From NCBI GenBank assembly GCA_026874595.1, contig CM049316.1, positions 5,532,339 to 5,596,338 on the forward strand: a DNA stretch of 64,000 nucleotides, in the 5' to 3' direction. Shown one piece after another: positions 48,247-60,877 of the stretch; position 1 is the first letter of the stretch; every line of letters starts with the position of its first letter. The notes beneath the pieces are model-generated. The model had not been told where the DNA came from and did not search any database. It was given only the letters and a program-made list of their open reading frames with translations. A program made the translations under genes and the position numbers. Origin of the DNA: Sipunculus nudus. Its lineage: Eukaryota > Annelida > Sipuncula > Golfingiida > Sipunculidae.

Positions 48247-49468
48247 TTCTGTCTGTAGGCTGTTTTTAATTCAACTTGGCCTTTTGGTTATTCTGTTTTG
48301 CATTTTTCTCTTGGCCTCTCCATCCACCTTCCCCCTTCAACGTGGTCTTCATGCTCTTCGAGGGTTCATACAAGGTTAAAAACCTTGAAAAACTTTAAAT
48401 TGTTTTCAGATATCTTTAAGGCAATTGAAATGCATTAATGTAACTATTATAAAAAAATTCTGAGAAAATACCTTGAAATTCACATTGATGACTGACTGGG
48501 GGGGGGAGAGATCCAGAGGGGCCAGACATGCTTCAACCTATGAACAAAGAGCTCAGAATTTTACAAACTAGAACTATGTGCAAAAATGGAAAAAAAAAAC
48601 AAAGTACCAAAGTTTGTTAGGATTTGTTGGTTGAAGGGATGTGTAAAGGAGAAAATCACTGGATGATCCAAATTAATATCCTCAGGAAAACCCTGAAAAA
48701 AATTGAATTTGAGAATAATTTTTTTAAACCTGTTCTATGATGTACATTACTATAAGTACAATCTGTATGAATATAATAAACTTAATGGTTTTAGAAATAT
48801 TGTAAATTGAATTTAAAGATTCTGCATGTGTTACTGCTGATGTATGAGAAATTCTTGCTGACTCCGTCCGCAAGGTTTTAGTAAATGAAACTTTACTTCT
48901 TTGAGAAGACATATTTGCCAGGAAACATATGGTAATGTTAGTAATTGAAACTTAACTTTTTTGAGAAGACATGTTTGCCTTGAAACATATTGAAATGTGT
49001 TAAACTAATATAACCATTTACAAATGGATTGAGTTAGGCCCATTTAGACATGTAATATATGACATTTATGTAACTGAATGTCAACACATTTACTTTGAAT
49101 AACATTATTATAGTCTTCAGTCTCCGACATTTATAGAATTTATGGTGTATTAGGTTACCAATTTCTGACATCAACTTTGTGCAGAGCGTGGCTTGTGCAG
49201 GATCCAGTCCCACAGGTTTTCTAATTATTTTACAGATTCTAGTTACAAGACCAATAACAACACCATTATATCCCTGCATAGATAACGAGATAGAGAAAGT
49301 AAAGGTCGTTTTAGGTATTTCTTCCTTGTCTATATGTATATATTTCTGTCATATTTGGCTGATATTCTATGCGATGGTGTGTCAGTTATTGATGCTATGA
49401 TACACTTGTTGACCTTCAGTGCCTGCCTACGCTGTTTCCACATGACCGATGTTGTATAATACACGCTG
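48247..49468. other. Unique DNA, nothing recognised
   Basis: No domain-bearing frame or repeat boundary is seen. Two related 'acttctttgagaagacat' phrases (48893 and 48954) form a small local direct repeat. Confidence 0.5.
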
Positions 49469-49844
49469 TAACAAAAAAACAATAATAGTTCTGTTTTGAA
49501 CATGATACAATCTTTCATTCAGTCCTTGAGACCTTCACTTGCCAGATATTCTTTTTGCATTAACCAGGAAGTATATTTTGTCAGTCTCATCATTATAATT
49601 CTAATGAAACATAATATACATGAAAAAAAATGTAAATTTCTTCAGAAAGGTAAAAATGCACCTACACTCTCTACACACCACCATTTTTTTTTTTACATTG
49701 CTACATACATGCTTTCTAATGTGTATAGGGTCAAAATGTAGCAAGTTATTGTTAACTCTTGTGCTACCATGCCATCAGATATTAAATACACTTTTCATAT
49801 TAAATATAACTGTATCTGCCAAAACGAAGTTTTTTTTTACCAGG

Positions 49845-50271
49845 TTCCAGCGCCACCTACATTTATGTTAACGCTGCAGACATTCAGGCTTATATCTCAG
49901 GACTGGTTGGACATATCCCCCTGAAATTTTGCATGTGTATAGATCTCACATAGCTCTTAATCGTACACAAAATTGGTAGCATCACCTGCCACCATTTTTG
50001 CACAAGTCTCTTTGTCTGTCTGCTTTTGGACAAAATCACTTATATACATGTAGTGGTTTGACTTATCTGCCTAAAATTTTGCATATGTATACAACTTGGA
50101 TTTTGTGGTAGGTGGCGCAACCTACATACACATTTCCGCTGCAGACATCCATGCTAATATGCAACACACCTCATTCTATTTCCCCTTGCCAATCAATCCA
50201 TGCCTCACTTCCCTGTTCCACTCTGATTTTGGCTGATACACATAGTCGCTTGTCGACTTACCGTATTCTAG
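49845..50271 (+). mobile_element. 3' part of the CCCGGG-type Helentron-like element (copy 1)
   Basis: Related to 7625-8335: 'cgccacctacatt', 'gcagacat', and the end hairpin AGTCG-CTTGT-CGACT followed by TACCGTATTCTAG. Repeated at 51415-51841 by the tandem duplication. Confidence 0.7.
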
Positions 50272-50679
50272 TTATATTTGTTCCTCAGTTGATGTATCCC
50301 TATATATATATATATATATATTAGAATTATTTTTTACCTTTGAACTTACTTAAATGGCGATAATAAATTTATATAATACAGATATTGTTTCTCATCCTTG
50401 ATCACTGTTGATCATCGTCGTACTATTTCTGTGTGGTCCATCATATATGTACCTGCAGCGAGCCTGTCAGATAGCTTTGTATGCAGCATGAAACACCAGG
50501 GGTACCTACAGAATCACGAAAGAAAAGCGTCCTCTTTGAACTGTCACTGGGTTTCCTGACACTTCACAATTTACTAAGACAGCACAAGGCTGTATATTGC
50601 AAGTCTACAGAATATTATGTGGGCTTCCTACCCACTGCTGTCATATCACTATCCATGGGCTGCTGTTTGTATTATTTTT

Positions 50680-51038
50680 AGCTCAGCTGACTATAAGTCA
50701 TCTAAGCTATAGTTATGCTCCATTGTCCATCCGTCTGTCTGTATGTTGTGCTGTCTGTCTGTCTGTCACACTGACACATTTTGAAATTTGGCCTACTGTT
50801 AGATGTCCCCAAGATCTCCTATCATACTAAAAACTGGGAAACTGAGAAATTAAGGAGAACCTCAATTTTCCATTAAAACCTGTTATCACTCCTGAGGACT
50901 GCCTAGTATCAAAACCACCCATCTGTTTTTCTTTGTATTAACCATAAATATATCCCTTATGTAGTCCCTCTGTACATGTCAGAAATAAGGTCAGTATTAT
51001 GTAATTTATAAAAGTTATGGGCACAAACATAATGCAAA
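50680..51038 (+). mobile_element. AGCTCAG-family 5' end, cut by the duplication join
   Basis: T-run, hairpin, 'tgtctgtctgtctgtc' tract and body to 'aatgca'. The rest is present only after copy 2. Confidence 0.75.
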
Positions 51039-52608
51039 TAACAAAAAAACAATAATAGTTCTGTTTTGAACATGATACAATCTTTCATTCAGTCCTTGAG
51101 ACCTTCACTTGCCAGATATTCTTTTTGCATTAACCAGGAAGTATATTTTGTCAGTCTCATCATTATAATTCTAATGAAACATAATATACATGAAAAAAAA
51201 TGTAAATTTCTTCAGAAAGGTAAAAATGCACCTACACTCTCTACACACCACCATTTTTTTTTTTACATTGCTACATACATGCTTTCTAATGTGTATAGGG
51301 TCAAAATGTAGCAAGTTATTGTTAACTCTTGTGCTACCATGCCATCAGATATTAAATACACTTTTCATATTAAATATAACTGTATCTGCCAAAACGAAGT
51401 TTTTTTTTACCAGGTTCCAGCGCCACCTACATTTATGTTAACGCTGCAGACATTCAGGCTTATATCTCAGGACTGGTTGGACATATCCCCCTGAAATTTT
51501 GCATGTGTATAGATCTCACATAGCTCTTAATCGTACACAAAATTGGTAGCATCACCTGCCACCATTTTTGCACAAGTCTCTTTGTCTGTCTGCTTTTGGA
51601 CAAAATCACTTATATACATGTAGTGGTTTGACTTATCTGCCTAAAATTTTGCATATGTATACAACTTGGATTTTGTGGTAGGTGGCGCAACCTACATACA
51701 CATTTCCGCTGCAGACATCCATGCTAATATGCAACACACCTCATTCTATTTCCCCTTGCCAATCAATCCATGCCTCACTTCCCTGTTCCACTCTGATTTT
51801 GGCTGATACACATAGTCGCTTGTCGACTTACCGTATTCTAGTTATATTTGTTCCTCAGTTGATGTATCCCTATATATATATATATATATATTAGAATTAT
51901 TTTTTACCTTTGAACTTACTTAAATGGCGATAATAAATTTATATAATACAGATATTGTTTCTCATCCTTGATCACTGTTGATCATCGTCGTACTATTTCT
52001 GTGTGGTCCATCATATATGTACCTGCAGCGAGCCTGTCAGATAGCTTTGTATGCAGCATGAAACACCAGGGGTACCTACAGAATCACGAAAGAAAAGCGT
52101 CCTCTTTGAACTGTCACTGGGTTTCCTGACACTTCACAATTTACTAAGACAGCACAAGGCTGTATATTGCAAGTCTACAGAATATTATGTGGGCTTCCTA
52201 CCCACTGCTGTCATATCACTATCCATGGGCTGCTGTTTGTATTATTTTTAGCTCAGCTGACTATAAGTCATCTAAGCTATAGTTATGCTCCATTGTCCAT
52301 CCGTCTGTCTGTATGTTGTGCTGTCTGTCTGTCTGTCACACTGACACATTTTGAAATTTGGCCTACTGTTAGATGTCCCCAAGATCTCCTATCATACTAA
52401 AAACTGGGAAACTGAGAAATTAAGGAGAACCTCAATTTTCCATTAAAACCTGTTATCACTCCTGAGGACTGCCTAGTATCAAAACCACCCATCTGTTTTT
52501 CTTTGTATTAACCATAAATATATCCCTTATGTAGTCCCTCAGTACATGTCAGAAATAAGGTCAGTATTATGTAATTTATAAAAGTTATGGGCACAAACAT
52601 AATGCACT
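51039..52608. repeat. 1,570-bp tandem duplication, copy 2
   Basis: Second copy. Beyond 52608 the AGCTCAG body continues normally ('ctttgtaaaaaagtcaggaa'), so the right side of this copy is the original junction and the centre join at 51038/51039 is the new one. Confidence 0.9.
51415..51841 (+). mobile_element. 3' part of the CCCGGG-type Helentron-like element (copy 2)
   Basis: Copy of 49845-50271 created by the 1,570-bp duplication. Confidence 0.7.
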
Positions 52609-53350
52609 TTGTAAAAAAGTCAGGAAAAATATTTACTCCCTTAACGTGAGAATTGTTAAAGCTAGAGACTTTTATTCAGGGATATAACTTTATTTAATCA
52701 AGATTTAAATGAATACCAAAATTAGATCTGATTTTTGTAAATAATATTCAAGTAATTACCATAAATATAAAATCAGTACCTGAAATTTTGAAAAATTTTT
52801 TCAGAGGCTCTATTGTATTCATCTGCATTGTCAAACTCCAGCCCGCCCACTTCTGGTCATTCTTAAGCCTTGCCTGGGTAACCTTACTAGTGATGCAACA
52901 CTGGCCGAGCACTCCTGCTGTCACAGGTGTACAGTGAGTTGTAACTCCCACCATCTTCTTCTCAGTCCAGAACAGTTTAATAAATTTTATCAACTCGGAT
53001 ATCATCTTCCTCTCAGTCCAGAACAGTTTAATAAATTTTATCAACTCGGATATCATCTTCCTCTCAGTCCAGAACAGTTTAATAAATTTTATCAACTCGG
53101 ATATCATCTTCCTCTCAGTCCAGAACAGTTTAATAAATTTTATCAACTCGGATATCATCTTCCTCTCAGTCAAGAACAGTTTAATAAATTTGATCAACTC
53201 TTTCCTCAGAACCTTTAGTTTATTGAAAGCAATCCATAATTGTTTTAGAACAGACAGAAGGACACACAGACTTTGGGGAAAGTATGGTCACCGAATCAGG
53301 CCATTTAGAAAACACCTGTAAATTAAATTAATCTGAGCACCGTGGGCCAG
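52250..53350 (+). mobile_element. AGCTCAG-family element, near full length
   Basis: Hairpin at 52250-52278, body, and a decayed 3' end 'ctgagcaccgtgggccagag' near 53332-53351. A 51-bp minisatellite (52961-53215) has expanded inside it. The 94- and 149-codon frames on the two strands come from that minisatellite. Confidence 0.65.
52961..53215. repeat. 51-bp minisatellite, five units
   Basis: Units start with 'ctcagtccagaacag' at 52961, 53012, 53063, 53114 and 53165. The first four are almost identical and the fifth is diverged. The period is 51, so both strands stay open (17-residue repeats), but the repeat lies in a transposable-element body and has no start or domain context. Confidence 0.9.
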
Positions 53351-54095
53351 AGGTACCGAGTCATGACTGGCTTGTAATGGACATTTTTCATGGGACTATA
53401 ATGAGTTTGCCTTCACTTTATAACAAAGGGATAAAGATGTTGTACTGAAAGACCTATGAATGTACAATGCTTAAAATTTGTATGGCAGGAAAAGATTCAT
53501 ACAACATGAAGATGAAAGACAGAAGATAAAAGATATCATTTATATATACTTAGGCTATCAGTAAATGCATATGTACATTAATGGTTAGTTTCCATGGATA
53601 CCATTTCAGTTAATTTAGCCTATAGTGGATGATCCTCTTTTATTTTTGTCAACTCTGCATTAATGCTGTCTCATTGGCTATTATACAAATAATGCAACCA
53701 AGGATAAAGTACTACAAGTGTGTTGATTTAGGTTCAAAATTAGCAGAATAATTTTCTTAAAATCTATATACGTGTACTACTGTGATAATGTTTATCTGTT
53801 TATGCTCTTCATATTTTAGAAACAATTTGTAATAGAGGAGCACTTTACCATTCTATCTTTCTCAGATGTCCTAACTTAGCAAATGGTACACGCAGTATAT
53901 GTAGCAGTTGACACCCATGTCTTTATATACATCTTCAAAAGGGGATCACACTTGTTATATAAGGTCCTCCTGCTTGTATTAAGGCACATACACTTTATAC
54001 ACTGTATGCATATGTATATCTGTATATCTTTTACTGTATAAGTATCCAGTGAAACAAATATTTGTGGAGCCTTTTTTTTTACAAACTTTTTTTTT
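53351..54095. other. Unique AT-rich DNA, nothing recognised
   Basis: No gene or repeat landmark. Confidence 0.5.
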
Positions 54096-54479
54096 TATAT
54101 GCCCGTTTTATGATGGGAGTATACCCACTGTCTGTCACTCAGTGTCAGTTAACTTTAAGTGTGGAGTGATAACTTAATAAGCAGGGCTTCAATGGATTTT
54201 TGCGAAACTCTACATGAGTACTTACCAAAAGATTATCTCGCCCAAGTTCAGTTATGGGCAACGTCCACACATATTTAATAAGGTCACGGGTCAATTAGCT
54301 ACTTTGCGGGGTCACTGTGATAATTTGTGAAGAATATGAAGGATTTTGATAAGAAATGTTTATTAATAAAATATCTCGCCTAAGTTCGCATTCCAGCGAA
54401 ATCCATGCATATTTAATGAGGTCACTGCACTTTGGAGGCACATTGATGACTTACAAAAATCAAATGGATTTACATGACA

Positions 54480-54523
<44 letters not shown>

Positions 54524-54640
54524 AATAGACAGACTTTCTCACCTGATTTACATTCTCATCAAAATTCACTCATATTTAATGAGGTAAGAGGTCACCAGAT
54601 ACTCGACAGGGGCATTATGCACGTTGGCGGAGCTCTTGTT
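54096..54640 (+). mobile_element. TATGCCCG-type short element with internal (TA)n, copy 1
   Basis: 5' hairpin TATATGCCC...TGGGAGTATA after a T-run, then two or three diverged subunits sharing 'tatttaatgaggtcac' and a (TA)n tract at 54482-54520. The 3' end is GGCGGAGCTCTTGTT. The same layout occurs at 56879-57422. It looks like another member of the hairpin-ended T-tract group; the superfamily is inferred. Confidence 0.6.
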
Positions 54641-56878
54641 AAATTATTCTTTGTTTGAAAGCTTTATACCCTGGTGTTGTCCGATTTGCAAAGTTTGATC
54701 TGAATGTCAAAAGCTTTCATATTTTCCATTTATTCAAAAGCAATACAAATGGGTTTACCCAGACAATTTCAAACATATTTGACTTTATATACAAATGAAC
54801 TAAGAATTTATCTGAATCATGGGACCTGTTAAACTACACCTGAAGGCTGTGGTGGTGACTCAGTTCAGATCTTTGATTGTCGTCTATCATCTATAGCCAT
54901 CTATTAGCAGCCATTGTTAGTAACATTTAGATATTTTTTTTACTATTCTTGTCTGATGCCTATCTTGAACATATAAATCCCAAGCTGTTAACATGCAGAC
55001 TGGGAAGACATTAAAACCAAGATGATTTTCCTAAATTATATCAGACAAAGTGCTAGAAATAGTCGCTGAAGTAATGAAAATAGGGTAAATACCTCAAAAT
55101 TATTTCTAATGAAAATATAGAGATGAATGATTTTGTATAATATATGAGTTTTTAATGGCAAAAGTGTCCATACCTGAAAACTGTATTTGATCTAGCCACA
55201 TCTCTGACATATGTATCAGTCTTTTCTTCAAGTTTTAAGGCTTACATTGCAGTAGAGAATTTCAAAAGCATTGTTCACTGCCCTTTTGGAAATCATGTAG
55301 GGAATACCTGGAAATTAATTTCCTGCTTCCAGTTTTTAAATATGAGAAAAATATTTAAATTAAGAACAAGTCAGAGAATTTTCATGATCCAGAGGAGAAC
55401 ATATTTATGCTATTATATTTTTGATGCCTCTGTGTTTTGTCCACACAGCATATCACATGATCAACCATCACATATCTGTTTTTCAGAACAAACTGGTGTG
55501 TTAACATACTATTATCATACACTCGTCATACTTTTTACAAGTGATTATATTATATAATGTTTGTGTATATACATGTCATATGCAGGGATGACCAATGGAT
55601 ATTGAGATATGTGATACAGAAGGGTCAAATTGAATTTTGTGGTTTTATGGTGGATTTAGATCTATATTGGAGCCAAACCAGACATCACTGGCTCTTTTGA
55701 AAAGAGGCTTTCATTGACCTCTGAACCCATTTTTTCAATTGGAAATTAAATGATATGAGATTTCAGTCCACTTGAAAACTGAAATTTGTTTCAGTGAGAG
55801 CTTGTCTTGAAAACATTTAATCCAATCAAGGACATTACATCAAAGTGTCATAATTTGTTATAATGATAATGATAATCCCTGCTTCATTAAATGTAAATGG
55901 CCCTTTAGGGTCCTGCTTTATTATGGTCGCTCAGATAAATCATCAATTATGAATACCTTCATCAGGCAGAATAATTTTGTTACTTGTTTGTAACTTGTTG
56001 TCCAATCACTCCGCTCGAGCACTTCTGCGACTTCATAAATTCCAGTCTTCTTGAACATAAAACCCGGGTATTTTTACTCAAACTAATTAAACTAATAGGC
56101 TACTAAGTGCCAGTCATCCATTAAAGCCCTGTTTCATGGTACATTCATTGACTAATTTTGCCCAAAGGCTTTAAAGAGAAGCGTTAAACAAGATCAGTAT
56201 AACAAAACCTGCATCACAAAACTCCGCTTCAGATGACACTGGCAAGGTTAATCAAGAATTTTTCATGACAAACTTGATTATAATGATAAGCAACCTCTTA
56301 TAAAAGACAATTTAATAGGAAATGGTGAAAAAATTATAGGAGAGCCCCAATTACCCCTGAAAAGATTTGGAACACCTTCCCACTTAACCTTGCCAGCATT
56401 AACCAACCACTGTGCATGTCAAGTTGAAATCTGGCTTCATACTCTCTCATTGGTTTCCATGGAAGCGTACTTTCATGGAATGATTATTGTTAAGATCCAA
56501 TAATAATCAAGAAGAGTGTCAGTGTTGTTTAAAATCTGATTTTGTAGCCTGATCTTGTGGAGTATCGCTGGAAGGTTTAAACTTGGCTCCTAATGAACTA
56601 TGAGGTGGCGGTGAGAATTCCTGCCATCACCAGTTCCTAGCCTATGCCACAAATTCATCCAAATGGCTGTGATTAAATGAATTTTACAGGCAGCTTTAAA
56701 CAGCAAACCCTTTGTTTTACCAGATAAAAATGTGTTTGGAGCACATTTGATGGTTGGACATTCATTAGACCTATAGCTTATACATAAGTTGTAGTCTGTC
56801 AGGGCAGACTCCGGATTTTAGGAAGGGAGGGGGTTACCAGACCAAAGAGAAATTATATTTTTGTACCCTACTTTTAAT
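54641..56878. other. Unique DNA with a regulatory-looking interval
   Basis: No coding frame is convincing. 55850-56700 is annotated separately. Confidence 0.5.
55850..56700. promoter_or_regulatory. Candidate cis-regulatory interval
   Basis: Unique and locally less AT-rich, with close motifs such as ATAAATCATCAATTATG (near 55936), TTGTCCAATCAC, 'gatccaataataatcaag' (near 56494) and GGCTGTGATTAAATGAATTT (near 56663). No repeat match or coding frame. Inferred only. Confidence 0.25.
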
Positions 56879-57422
56879 TATACGCCTGTCTAGGATGGGA
56901 TATATTATTGAAAATACTGTCCTTCTGTCTGTTTGTCCATCTGTTAACTTTTAGTGTCGTCAGGATAACTTACAAGGGTGTCCACCTACAAATAGATTAT
57001 CTCATCTGAGCTTGATCATAGACAAAATCCATGCATATTTAATGAGATCACAGGTCACAAGGCTACTGTGTCACCATGATAACTCATCGAGAATATGATG
57101 GATTTTGATAAACTCAAAAGAAATATTAATCAATATAATATCTCACTCAAGTTAGATTCCCGGAAAAACATGAATATCAAATATGGTCAGAGGTCACCAG
57201 ATTTTGGTGGCACCATGATGTCTGACCAAAACTTTGATGGTTACTCATGAAACTATATATATATATGAGTGTGTGTATATATATATATTTATATATATAT
57301 ATATATATATATTAACCAATACATTTTCTCACCTAAAGTAATTCTCAGCAAAATTCACGCATAAATAATGAGGTCAGATGTCACAAGACAGACATTTTAT
57401 GCACATTTTTGATGCTCTTGTT
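56879..57422 (+). mobile_element. TATGCCCG-type short element with internal (TA)n, copy 2
   Basis: 5' TATACGCC...GGATGGGATATA, subunits with 'gaatatgatggattttgata' and 'gagatcacaggtcac', (TA)n at 57257-57312 and the 3' end GATGCTCTTGTT. It is diverged from copy 1 but co-linear with it, including the position of the TA tract. Confidence 0.6.
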
Positions 57423-58165
57423 GTTCATGAGAATATTTTTTCTTTCATCAAGATTTGTTATCCTCAGTGATTTGGTCCAAGAACACCATGTTAGAGAAAT
57501 TACTTCTCAGTATTTTTTACTGTGAATATCAAATAAATCTTTTTGATGAAGGATACCAGGAAGAACATTTGTTTACCATTTGTGATCACATCAGATCCTG
57601 TATTTTATTGTGAGTCCAATGTATCATGGTACTTATTGTGTTTTGTGATAGTACACCCTTGGTAAGAATTTTAGTCCTTTACTATTTTGTACAGAATGCT
57701 AAGCGACAAAAAATATGGAAAAAAAATTCAATTAATTATTGCACATCTCAGCAGCATTAGCTTCTGTCCTAAAACCACAAAATCATATACCACAAGACCA
57801 AAAAAAACCAAAAACATGAATATCTTACAGCAGAGTGTAATTAAACCAGGTTGATGAAATGAATATGGAACCTGAGTGATAGTTTTTTTTATCAAACTAC
57901 ATTTATACAGCAGGATGGTGCTGGGCAGCAAATCAATAATAGTAGCAAACAGATGACAAGAGCCGCAGACTGGTAATATATATATGGCTTTCAGCTACAG
58001 CTGTGGGGTATTTGTAAAGCACACTGCAGACACACTCTAACAAGTGCAAAACAACTTCATAAACAAAACATTTATATTGCCTATATTGGGAGTCAGTCCC
58101 CAGTACCATTGAAACTCTTAGGAACTGCACTGAAAATTGCCCTAATACCATGATTAAGCTAAAAA
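57423..58165. other. Unique DNA, nothing recognised
   Basis: No coding or repeat landmark before the minisatellite. Confidence 0.5.
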
Positions 58166-58690
58166 TAGATGTACTGAAATTCATCCTGCACCATCGTGAA
58201 ACTCAAACAGATGTACTGAAAATTATCCTGCACCATGGTGAAACTCAAACAGATGTACTGAAATTTATCCTGCACCATGGTGAAACTCAAACAGATGTAC
58301 TGAAAATTATCCCGCACCATGGTGAAACTACAAACAGATGTACTGAAATTTATCCTGCACCATCGTGAAACTCAAACAGATGTACTGAAAATTATCCTGC
58401 ACCATGGTGAAACTCAAACAGATGTACTGAAATTTATCCTGCACCATGGTGAAACTCAAACAGATGTACTGAAAATTATCCTGCACCATGGTGAAACTCA
58501 AACAGATGTACTTAAATTTATCCTGCACCATGGTGAAACTCAAACAGATGTACTGAAATTTATCCTGCACCATGGTGAAACTCAAACAGATGTACTGAAA
58601 TTTATCTTGCACCATGGGGAAACTTAACAGATGTGTTTAGATTATTCCTATACCAGGGTGCAACTCAAACAGATGTGCTTAATTTTATCC
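58166..58690. repeat. 42-bp minisatellite, about 12 units
   Basis: Unit 'agatgtactgaaatttatcc' plus 'tgcaccatggtgaaactcaa' (42 bp). Two variants (gaaattt and gaaaatt) alternate, and a catcgtg variant marks units 1 and 5, so units 1-4 and 5-8 form a higher-order repeat. One inserted base near 58329 breaks the plus frame. The last two units are diverged. Frames of about 100 codons occur on both strands only because 42 is a multiple of 3. Confidence 0.9.
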
Positions 58691-60730
58691 TTTAAGGTAT
58701 TTATGAAATTAAATGACCTTGTCTCGGATGTGTCTGTATTATACAGATGGTATTTTCTGTGTTTTTTAAAAACAGACATTAAATAAAATATTGTTTTGTT
58801 TAGGGTCCTTTGTAGGAATTATTTTGATTGAAATGTTTTCTTTTCAAACAGATTTGACATTTAAAATTATGTATTGATTTAAAGGAAATAAAATCTGAAG
58901 TCTTTGATACCAACGAAGCTTTTATTCATGTAATAGATTTCAACAGAAGCAAAAAAAAAATTTTTAAGCAGGATTACTTGAGCACAAGAACACAATATAT
59001 TTAAAGACTAGTAGATTCACTGGAGAAGAAGACATCAAAGACTATTTCTAATGAGGTTTGATCAATAAAAGTTAGTACATTATTTAGCGTAACACAGCGG
59101 GGTTTAAAAACTTGCCATGCAGAGCCCACATTGAGCTTCCAAGTCAAAGCATATGAAAGAATCAGAAAAGAGGTGGGACCGGCTTTGAGAGAATTAACAA
59201 TAGTGACTGTGTATTTAAAATGATTAGGTACAGCATTTTTCTCTGTTAATGGTTTCTTTACGAAATTTATAATTCAGCAGAAAAGTGGTCATTTGACTTT
59301 TCTCGTGGACAAATCACCTGGGACCAGATGAAGGTAATCACGATGAGTTGTTTCTTGGTTTTTTGCTGAGTCTTGTTTGGCAAATTGGAAAACGATGAAG
59401 TGCCCCCAACATGTTGTATAATATCGGCTGTGAGTTCCCTGAAAACCAGGTGGTTAAAAGTGACATATTTCACCCTTGTTTGAAATGACCAATAAATTTG
59501 GCCCCATTCTCATCAGCGGCAGCATAGATCAGCTGGACGAAAGCAGTCAACCAATCAGTGATTTGTTTCTGGGATGGTTTTTTGGTGAACGTTCAGTTAT
59601 CTTAATTGGTAGTCCACATGCTTCATCTTAACAGAGACAGCTTTATGAATCAAGTTCACTTTTTTATCAAGCAAGATGGATGCTAGTACGGGCCCTGATA
59701 TTCTGATTATGTCATATTAAAGTAACAGCGATTTATTTAGTGTCAGTCAAGGTTGACTTAAGGTCGTATGTGCTTATCTGCAGCTAAGCTTGATTTTCAT
59801 GTGGCATATAATAAACCCTCCCTAAATCTGATAGTTTCCATACCCTTCGTGTTTGTGTTTTAAGGATAAGAACCTACTTTGAGATCAAATATTTATGAAA
59901 ACCTCTCTACATAGGCTAATGTGTTGGATCTTATGAACACCAGTCATATGAAAATTTTGGACCAGTTTATTTAATCCTTTACCCCCTGCTGTAAAATGGT
60001 ATATTCCATAAAGCAACAGCAAAGTTTTGAAACTTTCTGGTTTAAGCTTTTCACAAGATATGTGTGAGAGAGGTTTTTATGTAGTTTTGGGAAGTTCCTT
60101 AATTTGAATACTTTATACTAATTTTAGCAGTCTTGTCATTTAAATAAGAGCCTAATGTTAGATAAAAAATATAATTTTAGAATTAAAATAAACTATTAAT
60201 AAACTGTTCAATTCCAAGGAGTTTCTGTGCACTTCCCTGATATGCCATATTGCAAAAAGAGGAATTTTTAAATCAAATTTACTTAAATAAATTTTCATAA
60301 TTCTCATCAGTGAAACTGCATGAGTTTAAAAGAAATCTTCACATTCTGATGTAAATTGTTATCACCCTATGGTTCATCCGTGCAGGTGACCCTTTACCAT
60401 GCATTTTTATGACTTCATAACTAGTCTGGATATTAAGCAAAAATTATTTGTTTTGACCAAAAATTGCTGTCATGAGAGGGACCAGGTCATAGGGGTAGGT
60501 TTAACATACTTGTTTATAGGGGCCATGCATCTTCAACTGGTGTGTTATTTTGCACTCAACATGCACCCTTTCCATGCAACAAAGTCAAAATGTTATGAGA
60601 AAAATTCCAAAATATTTTGAGTATTGACAGAAGTGATGTTGGATTGAGTCTGTTTTCTCAAGGAATTGGACTCTGACTCAGTGATTCTTGATTTGGACTT
60701 GTACTAGGACCCTTAGCAAAATGAAAAGTT
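58691..60730. other. Unique DNA with a regulatory-looking island
   Basis: No gene is recognised. The island 59480-59830 is listed separately. 59100-59470 has a 68-codon minus frame without a domain. Confidence 0.5.
59480..59830. promoter_or_regulatory. Candidate cis-regulatory island
   Basis: Less AT-rich, unique, with CAGTCAACCAATCAGTGATT (near 59547), 'gattatgtcatattaaagta' (near 59704) and AGCGATTTATTTAGTG. Motif-dense and non-coding. Inferred only. Confidence 0.25.
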
Positions 60731-60734
60731 TGCC

Positions 60735-60766
60735 GCTGCTTTGCTGCAACCTAGCTGCAAAGCAGC
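60735..60766. other. Strong hairpin
   Basis: GCTGCTTTGC and GCAAAGCAGC are perfect 10-bp arms around a 12-base loop, just left of the 63-bp GC-rich array. Confidence 0.8.
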
Positions 60767-60877
60767 AGAAACCAAAATAGGCTGCAAGAAGAGTGTGCAG
60801 GAAGGCTGCGGCTAGTTGCATGCTTCCCGCTGCCTGGCAAAGGCTGCAGGAAAGTGTGCAGCAAATCTGAATTGTGT

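Larger units (their letters stand above)
49469..51038. repeat. 1,570-bp tandem duplication, copy 1
   Basis: Identical to 51039-52608 at every place compared except one base (t at 50971, a at 52541). It contains the tail of a CCCGGG-type Helentron-like element, a short TA tract and the 5' part of an AGCTCAG element. The left edge joins unique DNA at 'taacaaaaaaac'. The right edge cuts the AGCTCAG body at 'aatgca'. Confidence 0.9.

Noticed and set aside
52748-53218. Open frames of 94 and 149 codons on opposite strands with 17-residue repeats
   Set aside because: Both strands are open because the minisatellite period is 51. The array sits inside a transposable-element body.
58150-58627. Repeat protein-like frames (DVLKFILHHGETQT repeats) on both strands
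   Set aside because: 42-bp minisatellite artefact. Simultaneous openness on both strands and a frame-breaking base at about 58329 argue against a gene.
60399-60620. 73-codon frame with plausible-looking composition
   Set aside because: No domain, no splice or promoter context, AT-rich codon use equal to the flanks.
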